From assembly GCA_965248735.1 (NCBI GenBank), contig OZ252146.1:1488001-1552000 (forward strand): a DNA stretch of 64,000 nucleotides, in the 5' to 3' direction. Shown in pieces: positions 35,276-44,530 of this stretch. This DNA comes from Aldehydirespirator sp965248735 (GTDB taxonomy: Bacteria > Actinomycetota > Acidimicrobiia > Acidimicrobiales > Aldehydirespiratoraceae). Below the pieces are notes generated by a model. That model did not search any database and had not been told where the DNA came from. It saw only the letters and a program-made list of their open reading frames with translations. Position numbers and translations under genes: made by a program. Numbering within the stretch: the first letter of the stretch is position 1; every line of letters starts with the position of its first letter.

Positions 35276-35929
35276 GATACAAAACGTTAAATGCCACGCG
35301 TGTTATCCCTGCGGTACTGCGTTGCAAGGTTTGACTGCCACTCGATTTGGTTGATTCGTTTGAACTATCTGTCAGAAGGAGATCGATGAGGTTAATTTCG
35401 TTGGGAAAGGGCAGACATCGCAGTTCCCACGGGGAGCGAGGAGTAGGGCGCATCTGCCCTCCAGCAATACCTGAGGACATAGTAACTAATATTAGATATC
35501 AGCTTCCGGACAATATCAGCTGCCGCGCCGGGTCGGGCTCAGCGGCCTCCACTCCAGACGTGCGCACGACCGCGGGTCTCACAACGGATCACCCCCAGAT
35601 CCACATTACTGACATCAAATCAGCCATATATTGTCTGAAATCTCCGACATTCGCAATGTAAGTCCATCAGAATTCCTGATTCATAATTCCGGAAATCTCT
35701 AAGTCAACGATGACGTATTGCGATGGCACTCACCCGTCGGAGTGTCCTCATGGCGGGGCGCACTCAGTCCGCAAGAGCCTTGCGGCATCTTCGAACTCCC
35801 GACGCAGATCCGCCAGCCGGTTCGTTGTGACAGTAGTCCGGTCGGCTGTTGGACGAACCGGGGCTGGGCCGCGATCATGGTCGGGCACGCTCAAGCAACG
35901 GCCTCGCGGCAGGAAGGGGCAGGCGAAGC
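35276..35929. promoter_or_regulatory. Long divergent intergenic region between the Lrp regulator and putA
   Basis: 654 bp. The part 35460-35710 is clearly AT-richer than its surroundings (gtaactaatattagatatcag, catatattgtctg), as expected for promoters and Lrp binding. A 104-codon open frame at 35347-35661 has no coding character. AGGAAGGGG near 35911 is the putA ribosome binding site. Confidence 0.55.
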
Positions 35930-38900
35930 GTGGACCCCGACACCCACGGCGCCGATTTGCTGGCCGAGGAGGCCGTGGCCCGTGTCGTGCGATGGCTCGA
36001 AGCGGCCCGATCGTCGGTGTCGAGGCGGGACCGGACGACCACTCGGCGGTTGGCGGGCGTGGTGAGCGACCGGCCGGGAACGGCCTTCGCGATGAGGTTC
36101 GTGGACCGGGTGATCCGGCCCGAGGATCCGGCCACGTCGGCCCGCCAGCTGGCGTCGCTGGTGGGTGAGGCCGAGTTGCCCTCGTTCTTGTCGTCCTTCG
36201 ACAGGCTGCTGGTGCGCGCGGGCGCGTGGCTCGGCCCCCGTCTGCCAGGGCTGGTGATGCCGATTGCCCGGCGCCGTATGAGGGCGCTGGTGGGGCATCT
36301 CGTCGTGGATTCTGAGCCCGAGCGGCTGGCCGCCCATCTGCGGACCCGGTCCGCGGAGGGGTTCTCGCTGAACGTGAACATGCTGGGCGAGGCCGTGCTC
36401 GGCGACGCCGAGGCCCGCCGGCGACACCGGGAGGTGCTCGACACCCTCGCCCAGCCCGATGTCGACTATGTGTCGGTCAAGGTGTCGTCAGTGGTGTCGC
36501 AGCTCAATGGTTGGGACTTCGACGGGTCGCTGCACCGGGTCACCGAGGCCCTGCGCCCCCTGCTTCGAGCGGCCGCGTCCACGTCGCCCCCGACGTTCAT
36601 CAACCTCGACATGGAGGAGTACCACGACTTGGAGCTGACCGTCGGCGCCTTCCGCCGGCTGCTGGAGGAGCCCGAGTTCGCGACTCTCGACGCCGGCATC
36701 GCGCTGCAGGCCTACCTGCCCGACTCCTTCGACGCGCTGGTGGACCTGGTGGACTGGCACAACGCCCGGTCCGCCGAGGGCCGCCGCCGAGCCTCCATCA
36801 AGGTCCGCCTGGTGAAGGGCGCCAACCTCGCCATGGAGCGGGTGGAGGCCGCCATGCGGGTCTGGCCCCAGGCGCCGTATGCGACCAAGGCCGAGACCGA
36901 CGCCAACTACAAGCGCTGCCTCGACTGGGTGCTCACACCCGAGCGCACCGCCTCGGTGCGCATCGGCGTGGCCAGCCACAACCTCTTCGACGTGGCCTGG
37001 GCCGACCTGCTCACAGCCCGGCGCGGGGTGCGCCACCGGGTGGAGTTCGAGATGCTCGAAGGCATGGCGCCCACGCAGGCCGAACGGCTCCGCTCCGACG
37101 GCAGGGGAGTGCTGCTGTACACCCCCGCGGTGGCCACCAGGGACTTCGACGTGGCCATCGCCTACCTGTTCCGCCGCCTGGAGGAGAACGCCTCCGAGGA
37201 GAACTTCATCCACCACCTGTTCGGCCTGCAGCCTGGAAGCACCGCGTTCGAGGTCGAGGCGGCCAAGTTCCGTGCCGCGGTTGCGGATCGGTGGTCGGTC
37301 GGGCGGTCCCCGCGCCGACGCCAGGACCGCACCCTCGTGCCCGAGCCCGTCGACCCGGCCGTCGGCTTCTTCAACGAGCCCGACACCGACCCCGTGCTGG
37401 CCGCCAACCGGGCCTGGGCCCGCGAGATCGTCTCGCGCCAATGGAGCGGACCGGCCACCGCCCTCACCCGCGAGGCAGCCGCGGTGGACCGGGTCGTCGA
37501 GGCCGCCGCCGAGGAGCAGCCGGGCTGGGCCGCCCGCCCGCCCGCCGAGCGCCGGGACGCGCTGTGGCGGGTGGCCGACGAGCTGGCCCGCAGGCGGGAC
37601 GACCTGGTGGCCGCCATGGTTCACGAGGGCCACAAGACCATCGCCGAGGCCGACCCCGAGGTGTCCGAGGCCATCGACTTCGCCCGCTGGTACGGCGAGC
37701 GGACCCTCGACCTTGCTGGCCCCGGATTGGCCGGCTCCGGCCTGGCCCGGTTCGAGCCGTTCGGCACAGTGCTGGTAGTGCCGCCGTGGAATTTCCCGGT
37801 GGCCATCCCCTCGGGTGGGGTGTTCGCGGCGCTGGCCGCGGGCAACGCCGCCATCTTGAAGCCCGCGCCCGAGACGCCCGGTTGTGCCGAGATCGTGGCT
37901 GAGTGCTGCTGGGCCGCGGGCCTCCCGCGGGGCCTGGTCTCCTTCATGCGGACTCCCGACGACGACATGGGCCGTCACCTGGTCGCTCATCGTGGGGTGC
38001 ATGCCGTGATTCTCACCGGGGCCTATGACACGGCCCGGATGTTCCTGTCGTGGAAGCCGGAGATGCGCCTGCTCGCGGAGACCTCGGGCAAGAACGCCAT
38101 GGTGATAACGCCCAGCGCCGACATCGACCTGGCCGTCGCCGACCTGGTGGCATCGGCGTTCGGGCACTCCGGCCAGAAGTGCTCGGCCGCCAGCCTGGCC
38201 ATCTGTGTGGGCGACGCCTACACGTCGCGGAGGCTGCGCCGCCAGCTCGCCGACGCGGTGACCAGCCTCAAGGTCGGCTCGAGCACGGAGATCGCCACCA
38301 CCATGGGTCCGACCATCAACGAGCCCGACGGCAAGCTGCTGCGCGCCCTCACCCGGCTCGACGACGGCGAGGAGTGGCTCGTCGAGCCCCGCCGCCTCGG
38401 CCCCCAGACCTGGACGCCCGGCGTGCGCCTGGGAGTGCGGCCCGGCTCATGGTTCCACCGAACCGAGTGCTTCGGCCCGGTGCTGGGCCTGGTGCAAGCC
38501 GAGTCGCTCGACGAAGCCATCGCCATCCAGAACTCCACCGCCTACGGCCTCACCGGAGGCATCCACACTCTCGACCCGGCCGAGATTCGCCAGTGGACCG
38601 GCGCCGCAGATGTAGGCAACGCCTACATCAACCGGCCCACCACCGGCGCTGTCGTGCGCCGCCAGCCCTTCGGCGGCTGGAAGCGGTCCTCGGTCGGGCC
38701 CGGCGCCAAGGCGGGCGGCCCCAACTACGTGGCCCGGCTCGGCATCTGGCACCCGGTCGACACCGGCCTCGGCGACGACGAGTGGCTGGCCGCGGCCCAC
38801 GCCAGCGATGAAACGGCCTTGCAAACCGAGTTCGGCGTCGAGCACGACCCGTCCGGGCTGTTCTGCGAGTCCAACGTCTTGCGCTACCGGCCTATGCCCC

Positions 38901-39226
38901 GCATGGCCCTGCGGGCCGAGGCCGACGCCACGCCGCGCGACATCGCCCGGGTCCGGGCCGCGGCCCGCCGCTGCAACGTGCCGCTCATCGACTCGCACGC
39001 CGCCCACGAGACCGGCGCCGAGTTCGCGGCTCGGCTCAGCTCGCTGGGTGTCCAGCGGGTGCGAGTGCTGGGATCCCGCACACACGATCTGCGCGCCGCG
39101 GCCAACGAGGCCGGAGTCCACATAGCTGACGACCCGGTCACCGCCGAGGGACGAGTCGAGCTGCTCCACTACCTGCGCGAGCAATCGGTCAGCTGCACCA
39201 CCCACCGCTACGGCAACGTCCTCTAG
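35930..39226 (+). CDS. putA: Bifunctional proline dehydrogenase / glutamate semialdehyde dehydrogenase (PutA)
   Basis: A 1098-residue enzyme that oxidises proline to glutamate in two steps with FAD and NAD. The proline dehydrogenase barrel has SIKVRLVKGANLAMER and YATKAETDANYKRCLDW. The aldehyde dehydrogenase part has FGTVLVVPPWNFPVAIPSGG, catalytic Glu717 (AETSGKN) and Cys751 (GQKCSAAS), and ends in a PutA-like C-terminal extension. No N-terminal DNA-binding domain, so regulation must come from elsewhere, fitting the divergent Lrp gene. GTG 35930 chosen by ribosome binding site; a longer frame from 35849 is less likely. Confidence 0.93.
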   Translation: MDPDTHGADLLAEEAVARVVRWLEAARSSVSRRDRTTTRRLAGVVSDRPGTAFAMRFVDRVIRPEDPATSARQLASLVGEAELPSFLSSFDRLLVRAGAWLGPRLPGLVMPIARRRMRALVGHLVVDSEPERLAAHLRTRSAEGFSLNVNMLGEAVLGDAEARRRHREVLDTLAQPDVDYVSVKVSSVVSQLNGWDFDGSLHRVTEALRPLLRAAASTSPPTFINLDMEEYHDLELTVGAFRRLLEEPEFATLDAGIALQAYLPDSFDALVDLVDWHNARSAEGRRRASIKVRLVKGANLAMERVEAAMRVWPQAPYATKAETDANYKRCLDWVLTPERTASVRIGVASHNLFDVAWADLLTARRGVRHRVEFEMLEGMAPTQAERLRSDGRGVLLYTPAVATRDFDVAIAYLFRRLEENASEENFIHHLFGLQPGSTAFEVEAAKFRAAVADRWSVGRSPRRRQDRTLVPEPVDPAVGFFNEPDTDPVLAANRAWAREIVSRQWSGPATALTREAAAVDRVVEAAAEEQPGWAARPPAERRDALWRVADELARRRDDLVAAMVHEGHKTIAEADPEVSEAIDFARWYGERTLDLAGPGLAGSGLARFEPFGTVLVVPPWNFPVAIPSGGVFAALAAGNAAILKPAPETPGCAEIVAECCWAAGLPRGLVSFMRTPDDDMGRHLVAHRGVHAVILTGAYDTARMFLSWKPEMRLLAETSGKNAMVITPSADIDLAVADLVASAFGHSGQKCSAASLAICVGDAYTSRRLRRQLADAVTSLKVGSSTEIATTMGPTINEPDGKLLRALTRLDDGEEWLVEPRRLGPQTWTPGVRLGVRPGSWFHRTECFGPVLGLVQAESLDEAIAIQNSTAYGLTGGIHTLDPAEIRQWTGAADVGNAYINRPTTGAVVRRQPFGGWKRSSVGPGAKAGGPNYVARLGIWHPVDTGLGDDEWLAAAHASDETALQTEFGVEHDPSGLFCESNVLRYRPMPRMALRAEADATPRDIARVRAAARRCNVPLIDSHAAHETGAEFAARLSSLGVQRVRVLGSRTHDLRAAANEAGVHIADDPVTAEGRVELLHYLREQSVSCTTHRYGNVL

Positions 39227-39231
39227 ATTTC

Positions 39232-39324
39232 AGCGGCCGCACCTCCGCCGACGAGATCACCCTGTTCAAGTCGGCCGGCTTCGCGGCCGCCGACCTCGCC
39301 GCGGCCCGCCTCGCCCTGCGCTGA
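39232..39324 (+). pseudogene. C-terminal remnant of an ornithine cyclodeaminase-family gene
   Basis: 31 codons ending in TGA read GRTSADEITLFKSAGFAAADLAAARLAL, the typical last 30 residues of ornithine cyclodeaminase/mu-crystallin proteins, a family that includes pyrroline-2-carboxylate reductases. Nothing else of the gene remains; it begins 5 bp after the putA stop. A proline-linked gene was probably deleted here. Confidence 0.65.
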
Positions 39325-39391
39325 ACGGCCGGTCGGCCGCCGCGGCCCCGTAGTCCAGCCGGCGAGTCGAACTAGCTTGTCGCCGCGTGCT

Positions 39392-39417
39392 GCAACAAAT
39401 GACCGCTGTGGCGCATC
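39392..39417 (+). promoter_or_regulatory. Candidate ECF promoter, locus 1
   Basis: GCAACAAA (39392-39399), 13 bp, GCATC (39413-39417). The same element with identical spacing precedes the other two sigma loci. It ends 10 bp before the sigma start, so the transcript would be almost leaderless. Confidence 0.6.
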
Positions 39418-39427
39418 GTAGGTAGTA

Positions 39428-39919
39428 GTGGGATCGCACTCTCGTCCTGTTCCGAGTGTCTCGGCCGGCAATCAAGCCGAGTTTGAGCGGCTTTTCGTGG
39501 CCGAGCGGATGCCCATGGTCCGCCTGGCTGCGCTGCTGGTGGGCTCGCGGGCTATTGCCGAGGAGGTCGTGCAGGACGCGTTCGCCTCCGTGAGCGAGCG
39601 ATGGGACGGGCTGGACCGGCCGGGTGGGTACCTGAGGACCGCAGTGGTCAACGGGTGCGCGCAGGTATTGCGCCGCCGCTCGGTCGAGGACCGGCACAGG
39701 CCGGTCACGCTCGAGATCCCCGATGAGATGCCGGAACGGCTGATCGAGCTACGGGCCGCCCTGGACCGCCTAACCGACCGCCAGCGGATCGTCATGGTGC
39801 TGCGCTATTTCGTCGACGTGCCCGACGGCGAGATCGCTCGGACACTGGACGTGAGGCCGTCAACGGTGCGCTCGCTCGCCCACCGCGCCCTCTTGGCGCT
39901 TCGAAAGGAGTTGCGATGA
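39428..39919 (+). CDS. ECF sigma factor (SigE-like), locus 1
   Basis: A 163-residue sigma-70 family protein with region 2 (MVRLAALLVGSRAIAEEVVQDAFASVSERW, then YLRTAVVNGCAQVLRRR) and region 4 (LDRLTDRQRIVMVLRYFVDVPDGEIARTLDVRPSTVRSLAHRAL). It overlaps the downstream membrane sensor gene by 4 bp, the usual sigma/anti-sigma layout. A shared promoter-like element upstream suggests autoregulation. Confidence 0.88.
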   Translation: MGSHSRPVPSVSAGNQAEFERLFVAERMPMVRLAALLVGSRAIAEEVVQDAFASVSERWDGLDRPGGYLRTAVVNGCAQVLRRRSVEDRHRPVTLEIPDEMPERLIELRAALDRLTDRQRIVMVLRYFVDVPDGEIARTLDVRPSTVRSLAHRALLALRKELR

Positions 39920-41745
39920 CCAAACTCGAAGATCGTCTCCGCCAAGATCTGCCCGCGCTCGCCGATGTGATCATGGAAGAACAGACGGCTCAGCCATTCG
40001 AGACCGCGGGCGGGATCGCCGGCGGTCCCGGCCTGGTGGTCGAGCTCAGTCCGCAGCCAGCTCGCACCAAGCGCAGGTGGCCTGTGGTCGCTCTGGCCGC
40101 AGCCACCGTGGCTGTGATCGTGGGCGTGGCCGCACTTATGGCGGACACCTCGGACGACACAGAGGTCACGACGGTTGAGTCCCCGACGGTTGAGTCCCCC
40201 GCGGTTGAGTCCCCGACGGTTGAGTCCCCGACGGTTGAGTCCCCCGCGGTTGAGTCCCCGACGGTTGAGTCCCCGACGGTTGAGTCCCCCGCGGTTGAGT
40301 CCCCGACGGTTGAGTCCCCGACGGTTGATCCCGTCGCCCCACTGCCAGCCGCAGGCAGCGAAGCGGAGGGCTTGGCTCCCGAGGAGCTGTCGACCGCTCC
40401 AGTGCTGCGATGGACAGAGATCGATCCGCCCTTCGACGGCGGCTACGGGCTTGAGTCGGTGGGCGACGGCCGGATCCTGGCCCGCGTCCCGGGTGAAGAC
40501 GGGCGGCGAGTGCTGGTCACAGACAATGGAGTCGACTGGACCGAACTGCCCCTTCCCGAGGGGATCGATCCGGCCCACGTCGACATCTCCGGTGAGCGCT
40601 GGGTGGTGACCGAGTACGACCTCGATGCAGACGCCGGGGACTCCCGGGCCTCGACCAAGCGAGTCGTCTTCTCCGACGACCGGGCCTCGACCTGGAACGA
40701 ACTGCTCGTCGAGGTCCCTGTCGCGGCCGGGCCTGCTGCGCCCTATGTGATGGAGCGGTCGGCGGTGATGGCGGCGCTCGCCTCGGGCGAGCGCATCTTG
40801 ATCGTGGTCGCGGGTCGTACCGAGTTCGACATGGTGGCGCTGCTCCTCGACCAGGGCCTGATCTCGACTGAAGAGTCGTTCTCGGTGCTTCGCTGGGGGG
40901 ACGGTGCGGTGACGATCGAGCCGATCAGTCCTGACGATCTCGAGTACGAGGGCATCGCTGTGAGTTACGAGACGCTGGGCCTCACCGATGATCAGTTGGC
41001 CGTGCTTGAGCACCCCCTCGGTGATGGGCGCATTTGGATCTTCATCAGCGACGGCTCGATCGTGGAACTGGCCGCGGAGTACGACGGATGGGGCGCGGTT
41101 GGAGCCGCAACCGCAGACAGGTTCGCGCTGCTCATCGAGGGCCCGCAGGACCGGTTCATTACGTCCGACGACGGACGTGCGTGGCGAGAGATTCCTATGG
41201 ACCCGTCATTCGTGTATCCGCCTGCCCGCATAGGGGTTGACGATGAGGGCGGATTCTGGGTATCGCCCTGGGTTGCGAGGGCAGCCAGCTATGTGAAGAC
41301 CCTCCGCCCCGGCGAGGATCCGGCGACTGAGGCGATCCTGAGGGGTATCCACCTCGACGCTGGTGTGGTTGCGGGACCGGCGGGCCTGGCCGCCACGGCT
41401 CGGACCTCGTTTCTCGACGCCACAGCCATGGGGTCATTCGACCCGGACGCGACCCCAGACCGCGACGCGGTCGAGGAGTCTCTCGGCCCGGAGGCGACCT
41501 GGGTGGGCTGGTCGCCCGACGGCACCGAGTGGGAATGGCAGACCATGGCCGACGCCTTCGGGAGCCGCGGCGGCTGGGCGTTGGCGGAGCTGGCTGTCGG
41601 CCGGGACTTCGTGCTGGCCCGCGTCATGGGGTCTGACCTTCCGCCCGAGATCACCGAAGTCGTCCGCCCGCAGGTCGGTTCGCTCACTCGCGGCCAGGCC
41701 ACCGACACCCACCCCGAACGCTGGTTCATCGCCAGCGTGCCGTAG
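39916..41745 (+). CDS. Membrane anti-sigma-like sensor with BNR-like ectodomain, locus 1
   Basis: A 609-residue protein. Short cytosolic head (MTKLEDRLRQDLPALAD) that is paralogous to the head of the locus 2 sensor, one transmembrane helix (about 55-76), a VESPT/VESPA repeat stalk (87-138), then a large outer domain with BNR-like turns (DNGVDWTELPLP, DDGRAWREIPMD, PDGTEWEWQ). It has no zinc-binding HxxxCxxC. A role as anti-sigma is inferred from position, overlap and the conserved head. The ligand is unknown. Confidence 0.72.
   Translation: MTKLEDRLRQDLPALADVIMEEQTAQPFETAGGIAGGPGLVVELSPQPARTKRRWPVVALAAATVAVIVGVAALMADTSDDTEVTTVESPTVESPAVESPTVESPTVESPAVESPTVESPTVESPAVESPTVESPTVDPVAPLPAAGSEAEGLAPEELSTAPVLRWTEIDPPFDGGYGLESVGDGRILARVPGEDGRRVLVTDNGVDWTELPLPEGIDPAHVDISGERWVVTEYDLDADAGDSRASTKRVVFSDDRASTWNELLVEVPVAAGPAAPYVMERSAVMAALASGERILIVVAGRTEFDMVALLLDQGLISTEESFSVLRWGDGAVTIEPISPDDLEYEGIAVSYETLGLTDDQLAVLEHPLGDGRIWIFISDGSIVELAAEYDGWGAVGAATADRFALLIEGPQDRFITSDDGRAWREIPMDPSFVYPPARIGVDDEGGFWVSPWVARAASYVKTLRPGEDPATEAILRGIHLDAGVVAGPAGLAATARTSFLDATAMGSFDPDATPDRDAVEESLGPEATWVGWSPDGTEWEWQTMADAFGSRGGWALAELAVGRDFVLARVMGSDLPPEITEVVRPQVGSLTRGQATDTHPERWFIASVP
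40174..40329 (+). repeat. 15-bp tandem repeat coding the VESP stalk
   Basis: Ten in-frame copies of a 15-bp unit (gttgagtccccgacg and a gcg variant), with a 45-bp higher-order period. The final copy is altered to VDP. Confidence 0.9.
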
Positions 41746-41895
41746 CGCACGAGATTGCCGCGCCATCCGGCCGGCCCCACGAGCAGCAGGCCTCAGCCAC
41801 GGCTGCCACTGCCCGCACCGCTAGAAGCGTCGGCGGCTCGATAGCGCTCGCCCTATTCCACGGGGCGGAGCGACCCAACGATCTCGCCCCGAGGT

Positions 41896-41921
41896 GCAAC
41901 AAAACACCAGTCTCGTGCATC
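41896..41921 (+). promoter_or_regulatory. Candidate ECF promoter, locus 2
   Basis: GCAACAAA (41896-41903), 13 bp, GCATC (41917-41921), within a longer conserved block (tctcgtgcatcttaga) shared with locus 3. Confidence 0.6.
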
Positions 41922-41966
41922 TTAGAAGGCGATGGGGAGAGGTTCGGCTGCGATCCGGAGCCTTCG

Positions 41967-42425
41967 TTGAACGCTGATGGCGGTTTTGATGGGCTGTTCG
42001 AGGCCAAGCGGGTGCCGATGGTCCGGATGGCCACTCTGCTCGTCGGTTCGCCGGCCATTGCCGAAGAGGTCGTTCAGGATGCGTTCGCGGCGGTGAGCGA
42101 GCGGTGGGCCCGTCTGGATCGGCCGGGCGCATACCTGAGGACCTCGGTGGTTAACGGATGCGCCGGGATCCTTCGCCGCCGGTCGATCGAGCACCGCTAC
42201 CGGGCGGCCCGCATCGAGGTCGCCGACAGTGACATACCGGAGCAGCTCATGGACCTGCGCAGCGCTCTGGACCGCCTCACCGACCGCCAGCGCCTGGTGG
42301 TGGTGCTGCGCTACTTCGCCGACCTCCCCGACGAAGAGATCGCCAGCGCGTTGGGCGTACGGCCAGCAACGGTGCGCTCGCTGGCGCACCGCGCCGTCGC
42401 TGCGCTTCGAAAGGAGATGGAGTGA
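41967..42425 (+). CDS. ECF sigma factor (SigE-like), locus 2
   Basis: A 152-residue paralogue of the locus 1 sigma factor with the same region 2 (MVRMATLLVGSPAIAEEVVQDAFAAVSERW) and region 4 (LTDRQRLVVVLRYFADLPDEEIASALGVRPATVRSLAHRAV). The listed start is TTG 41967, just before NADGGFDGLF. The frame is open further upstream, so the exact start is uncertain. It overlaps the sensor gene by 4 bp. Confidence 0.85.
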   Translation: MNADGGFDGLFEAKRVPMVRMATLLVGSPAIAEEVVQDAFAAVSERWARLDRPGAYLRTSVVNGCAGILRRRSIEHRYRAARIEVADSDIPEQLMDLRSALDRLTDRQRLVVVLRYFADLPDEEIASALGVRPATVRSLAHRAVAALRKEME

Positions 42426-44530
42426 GCACGTTCGAAGATCGCCTCCGCCAAGAACTGCCCGGGCTGGCCGACGCCCTGCACGCGGCCCGTTCCGCTGGTC
42501 CCCGCGAGACGCCTGACGCCGCCTTCGAGGCCTCCGGCGTCGTGGTGGAACTTGACGTGCAACCGCTCGGCAGGCGGTCCCGCTGGCCCGCGCTCGCCGC
42601 CGCAGCTGCCGCGGCCGCGGCGGTGGCGGGCGTCGTTGCGTTGGTCATCACCACATCTGACCGTACGGAGGTCACCACCACAGAGGTCCCCGAAGCCCAG
42701 CGCGAGCTTCCAAGCGGAGAGCCCGCCCCACCTCTAGTGCAGACCGAAGCCTCAGACGGGGAGCCCGACATACCTCTAGGACGGGTCGAAGCCTCGGACG
42801 GGGGACCGGCCACACCCACAGATCAGACCGAAGCCCCGAACGGGCAACCTCAATTCGCGGACGAGCCCCGAGACGCGGAGACGGAAACGTCGACTGAGCC
42901 GCCGGACGAGCAGGCGGTGACAGATGACGTCGTTGTAGCTGAGGGTCGCAGTCCCGAGAGCACCTACCAAGCCATCTCCGCCAGCCACGGCCACGGCTGC
43001 GCGATGGCGACCGGCGGCGCCATCGTCTGTTGGGGAAGCAACAACTTCGGGCAGGCTGACGCCCCTGAGGGCACCTACCAGGCTGTCGCCGCGGGGGGCG
43101 AACACAGTTGCGCGATCGCGGCCGGCGGCGCCATCGTCTGCTGGGGAAACAACAGCTCGGGGCAGGCTGATGCCCCTGAGGGCACCTACCGGGCCGTCGC
43201 CGCGGGCGGGGAACACAGTTGCGCGATCGCGGCCGGCGGCGCCATCGTCTGTTGGGGAAATAACAGCTCGGGGCAGGCTGATGCCCCTGAGGGCACCTAC
43301 CGGGCCGTCGCCGCGGGCGGGGAACACAGTTGCGCAATTACGGCCGGCGGCGCCATCGTCTGCTGGGGAAGCAACATTGAGGGGCAGGTGGATGCTCCAT
43401 CGGGGACCTATCGAGCAGTGTCAGCCAGCTGGGCCGACAGTTGCGCGATCGCGGTCGGCGGCGCCATCGTCTGTTGGGGGGTCAACAGCTCTTGGCAGGC
43501 TGATCCTCCGGAGGGCACGTATCAAGCCGTCGCCGCGGGCGGGGTCCACAACTGCGCCCTAGCAGCCGACGGCACGATCGCCTGCTGGGGAGACAACGGC
43601 TTCGGGCAGGTCGATGCCCCGGCGGGCACGTACCAAGCGGTCGCCGCGGGCGAGGTCCACAGTTGTGCGGTAGCGGCCGGGGGCACGATCACCTGCTGGG
43701 GAGGCAACAGCTCGCGGCTAGCCGACGCCCCGGAGGGCACCTACAAGGCCGTAGCGGCCGGCTGGCTCCACACTTGCGCCATAACGACCAGCGGCACCGT
43801 CGCCTGCTGGGGAGACAACAGCCTTGGGCAGGCCGAAGCTCCAGAGGGTACCTTCGAAGGCCTCTCCGCTAACTGGCTCCACAACTGTGCGGTAGCCACC
43901 ACCGGCGCTATCGCCTGCTGGGGGGACGACCACGCCCTCGGTCTTGCCGACGCCCCCGAGGGTGCCTACAGAGCCGTCACGGCCGGCGGGGTCCACAATT
44001 GCGCCATTGCGGCCGACGGCATCATTGCCTGCTGGGGGGACAACAACTCCGGGCAGATCGACGCCCCGGCAGGCGCCTACCAAGCCGTCGCCGCCGGCGA
44101 CTACCACAATTGTGCTATTGCGGCCGAAGGCACCATTGCCTGCTGGGGGGACAATAACTTGGGACAGGCCGATGCTCCTGAGGGCGCCTACCAGGCCCTC
44201 GCCGCCGGCGACTACCACAATTGTGCCATTGCGGCCGACGACACCATTGCCTGCTGGGGGGACAACGCCTACGGCCAGATCGACGCTCCCGAGGGCACCT
44301 ACACATCTATCATCGCCGGCTCCTACCACAGTTGCGCGATCGCAATCGACGGCCCCACGGTCTGCTGGGGACGCACCAGGTTCGGGATCGACGACGCCCC
44401 GGAGGGCACCTACAAGGCCGTCTCCGCCGGCTGGAATCACACTTGTGCGATAGCAGCCGACGACACCATCCTCTGCTGGGGTTCGGTAACACCGCCCGGG
44501 GGCCTTCGCTGGGTGACGCTCGATGGCTAG
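42422..44530 (+). CDS. Membrane anti-sigma-like sensor with 14 RCC1-type repeats, locus 2
   Basis: A 702-residue protein. The cytosolic head (MSTFEDRLRQELPGLADAL) matches the locus 1 sensor, then one transmembrane helix (about 55-77) and an acidic Pro-rich linker to about 180. The outer part is 14 repeats of 37 residues, consensus TYxAVAAGxxHxCAIAADGTIxCWGxNxxGQxDAPEG, an RCC1-like beta-propeller unit with two Cys per repeat. Fourteen units would fit two seven-bladed propellers. Repeats 2-4 are almost identical in DNA, a sign of recent duplication. The GTG start overlaps the sigma stop; the stop overlaps the next gene by 8 bp. Confidence 0.82.
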   Translation: MSTFEDRLRQELPGLADALHAARSAGPRETPDAAFEASGVVVELDVQPLGRRSRWPALAAAAAAAAAVAGVVALVITTSDRTEVTTTEVPEAQRELPSGEPAPPLVQTEASDGEPDIPLGRVEASDGGPATPTDQTEAPNGQPQFADEPRDAETETSTEPPDEQAVTDDVVVAEGRSPESTYQAISASHGHGCAMATGGAIVCWGSNNFGQADAPEGTYQAVAAGGEHSCAIAAGGAIVCWGNNSSGQADAPEGTYRAVAAGGEHSCAIAAGGAIVCWGNNSSGQADAPEGTYRAVAAGGEHSCAITAGGAIVCWGSNIEGQVDAPSGTYRAVSASWADSCAIAVGGAIVCWGVNSSWQADPPEGTYQAVAAGGVHNCALAADGTIACWGDNGFGQVDAPAGTYQAVAAGEVHSCAVAAGGTITCWGGNSSRLADAPEGTYKAVAAGWLHTCAITTSGTVACWGDNSLGQAEAPEGTFEGLSANWLHNCAVATTGAIACWGDDHALGLADAPEGAYRAVTAGGVHNCAIAADGIIACWGDNNSGQIDAPAGAYQAVAAGDYHNCAIAAEGTIACWGDNNLGQADAPEGAYQALAAGDYHNCAIAADDTIACWGDNAYGQIDAPEGTYTSIIAGSYHSCAIAIDGPTVCWGRTRFGIDDAPEGTYKAVSAGWNHTCAIAADDTILCWGSVTPPGGLRWVTLDG

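Noticed and set aside
35347..35661. A 104-codon open frame in the putA upstream region
   Set aside because: Composition shifts from basic to AT-rich codons, no ribosome binding site and no similarity to a family; treated as intergenic.
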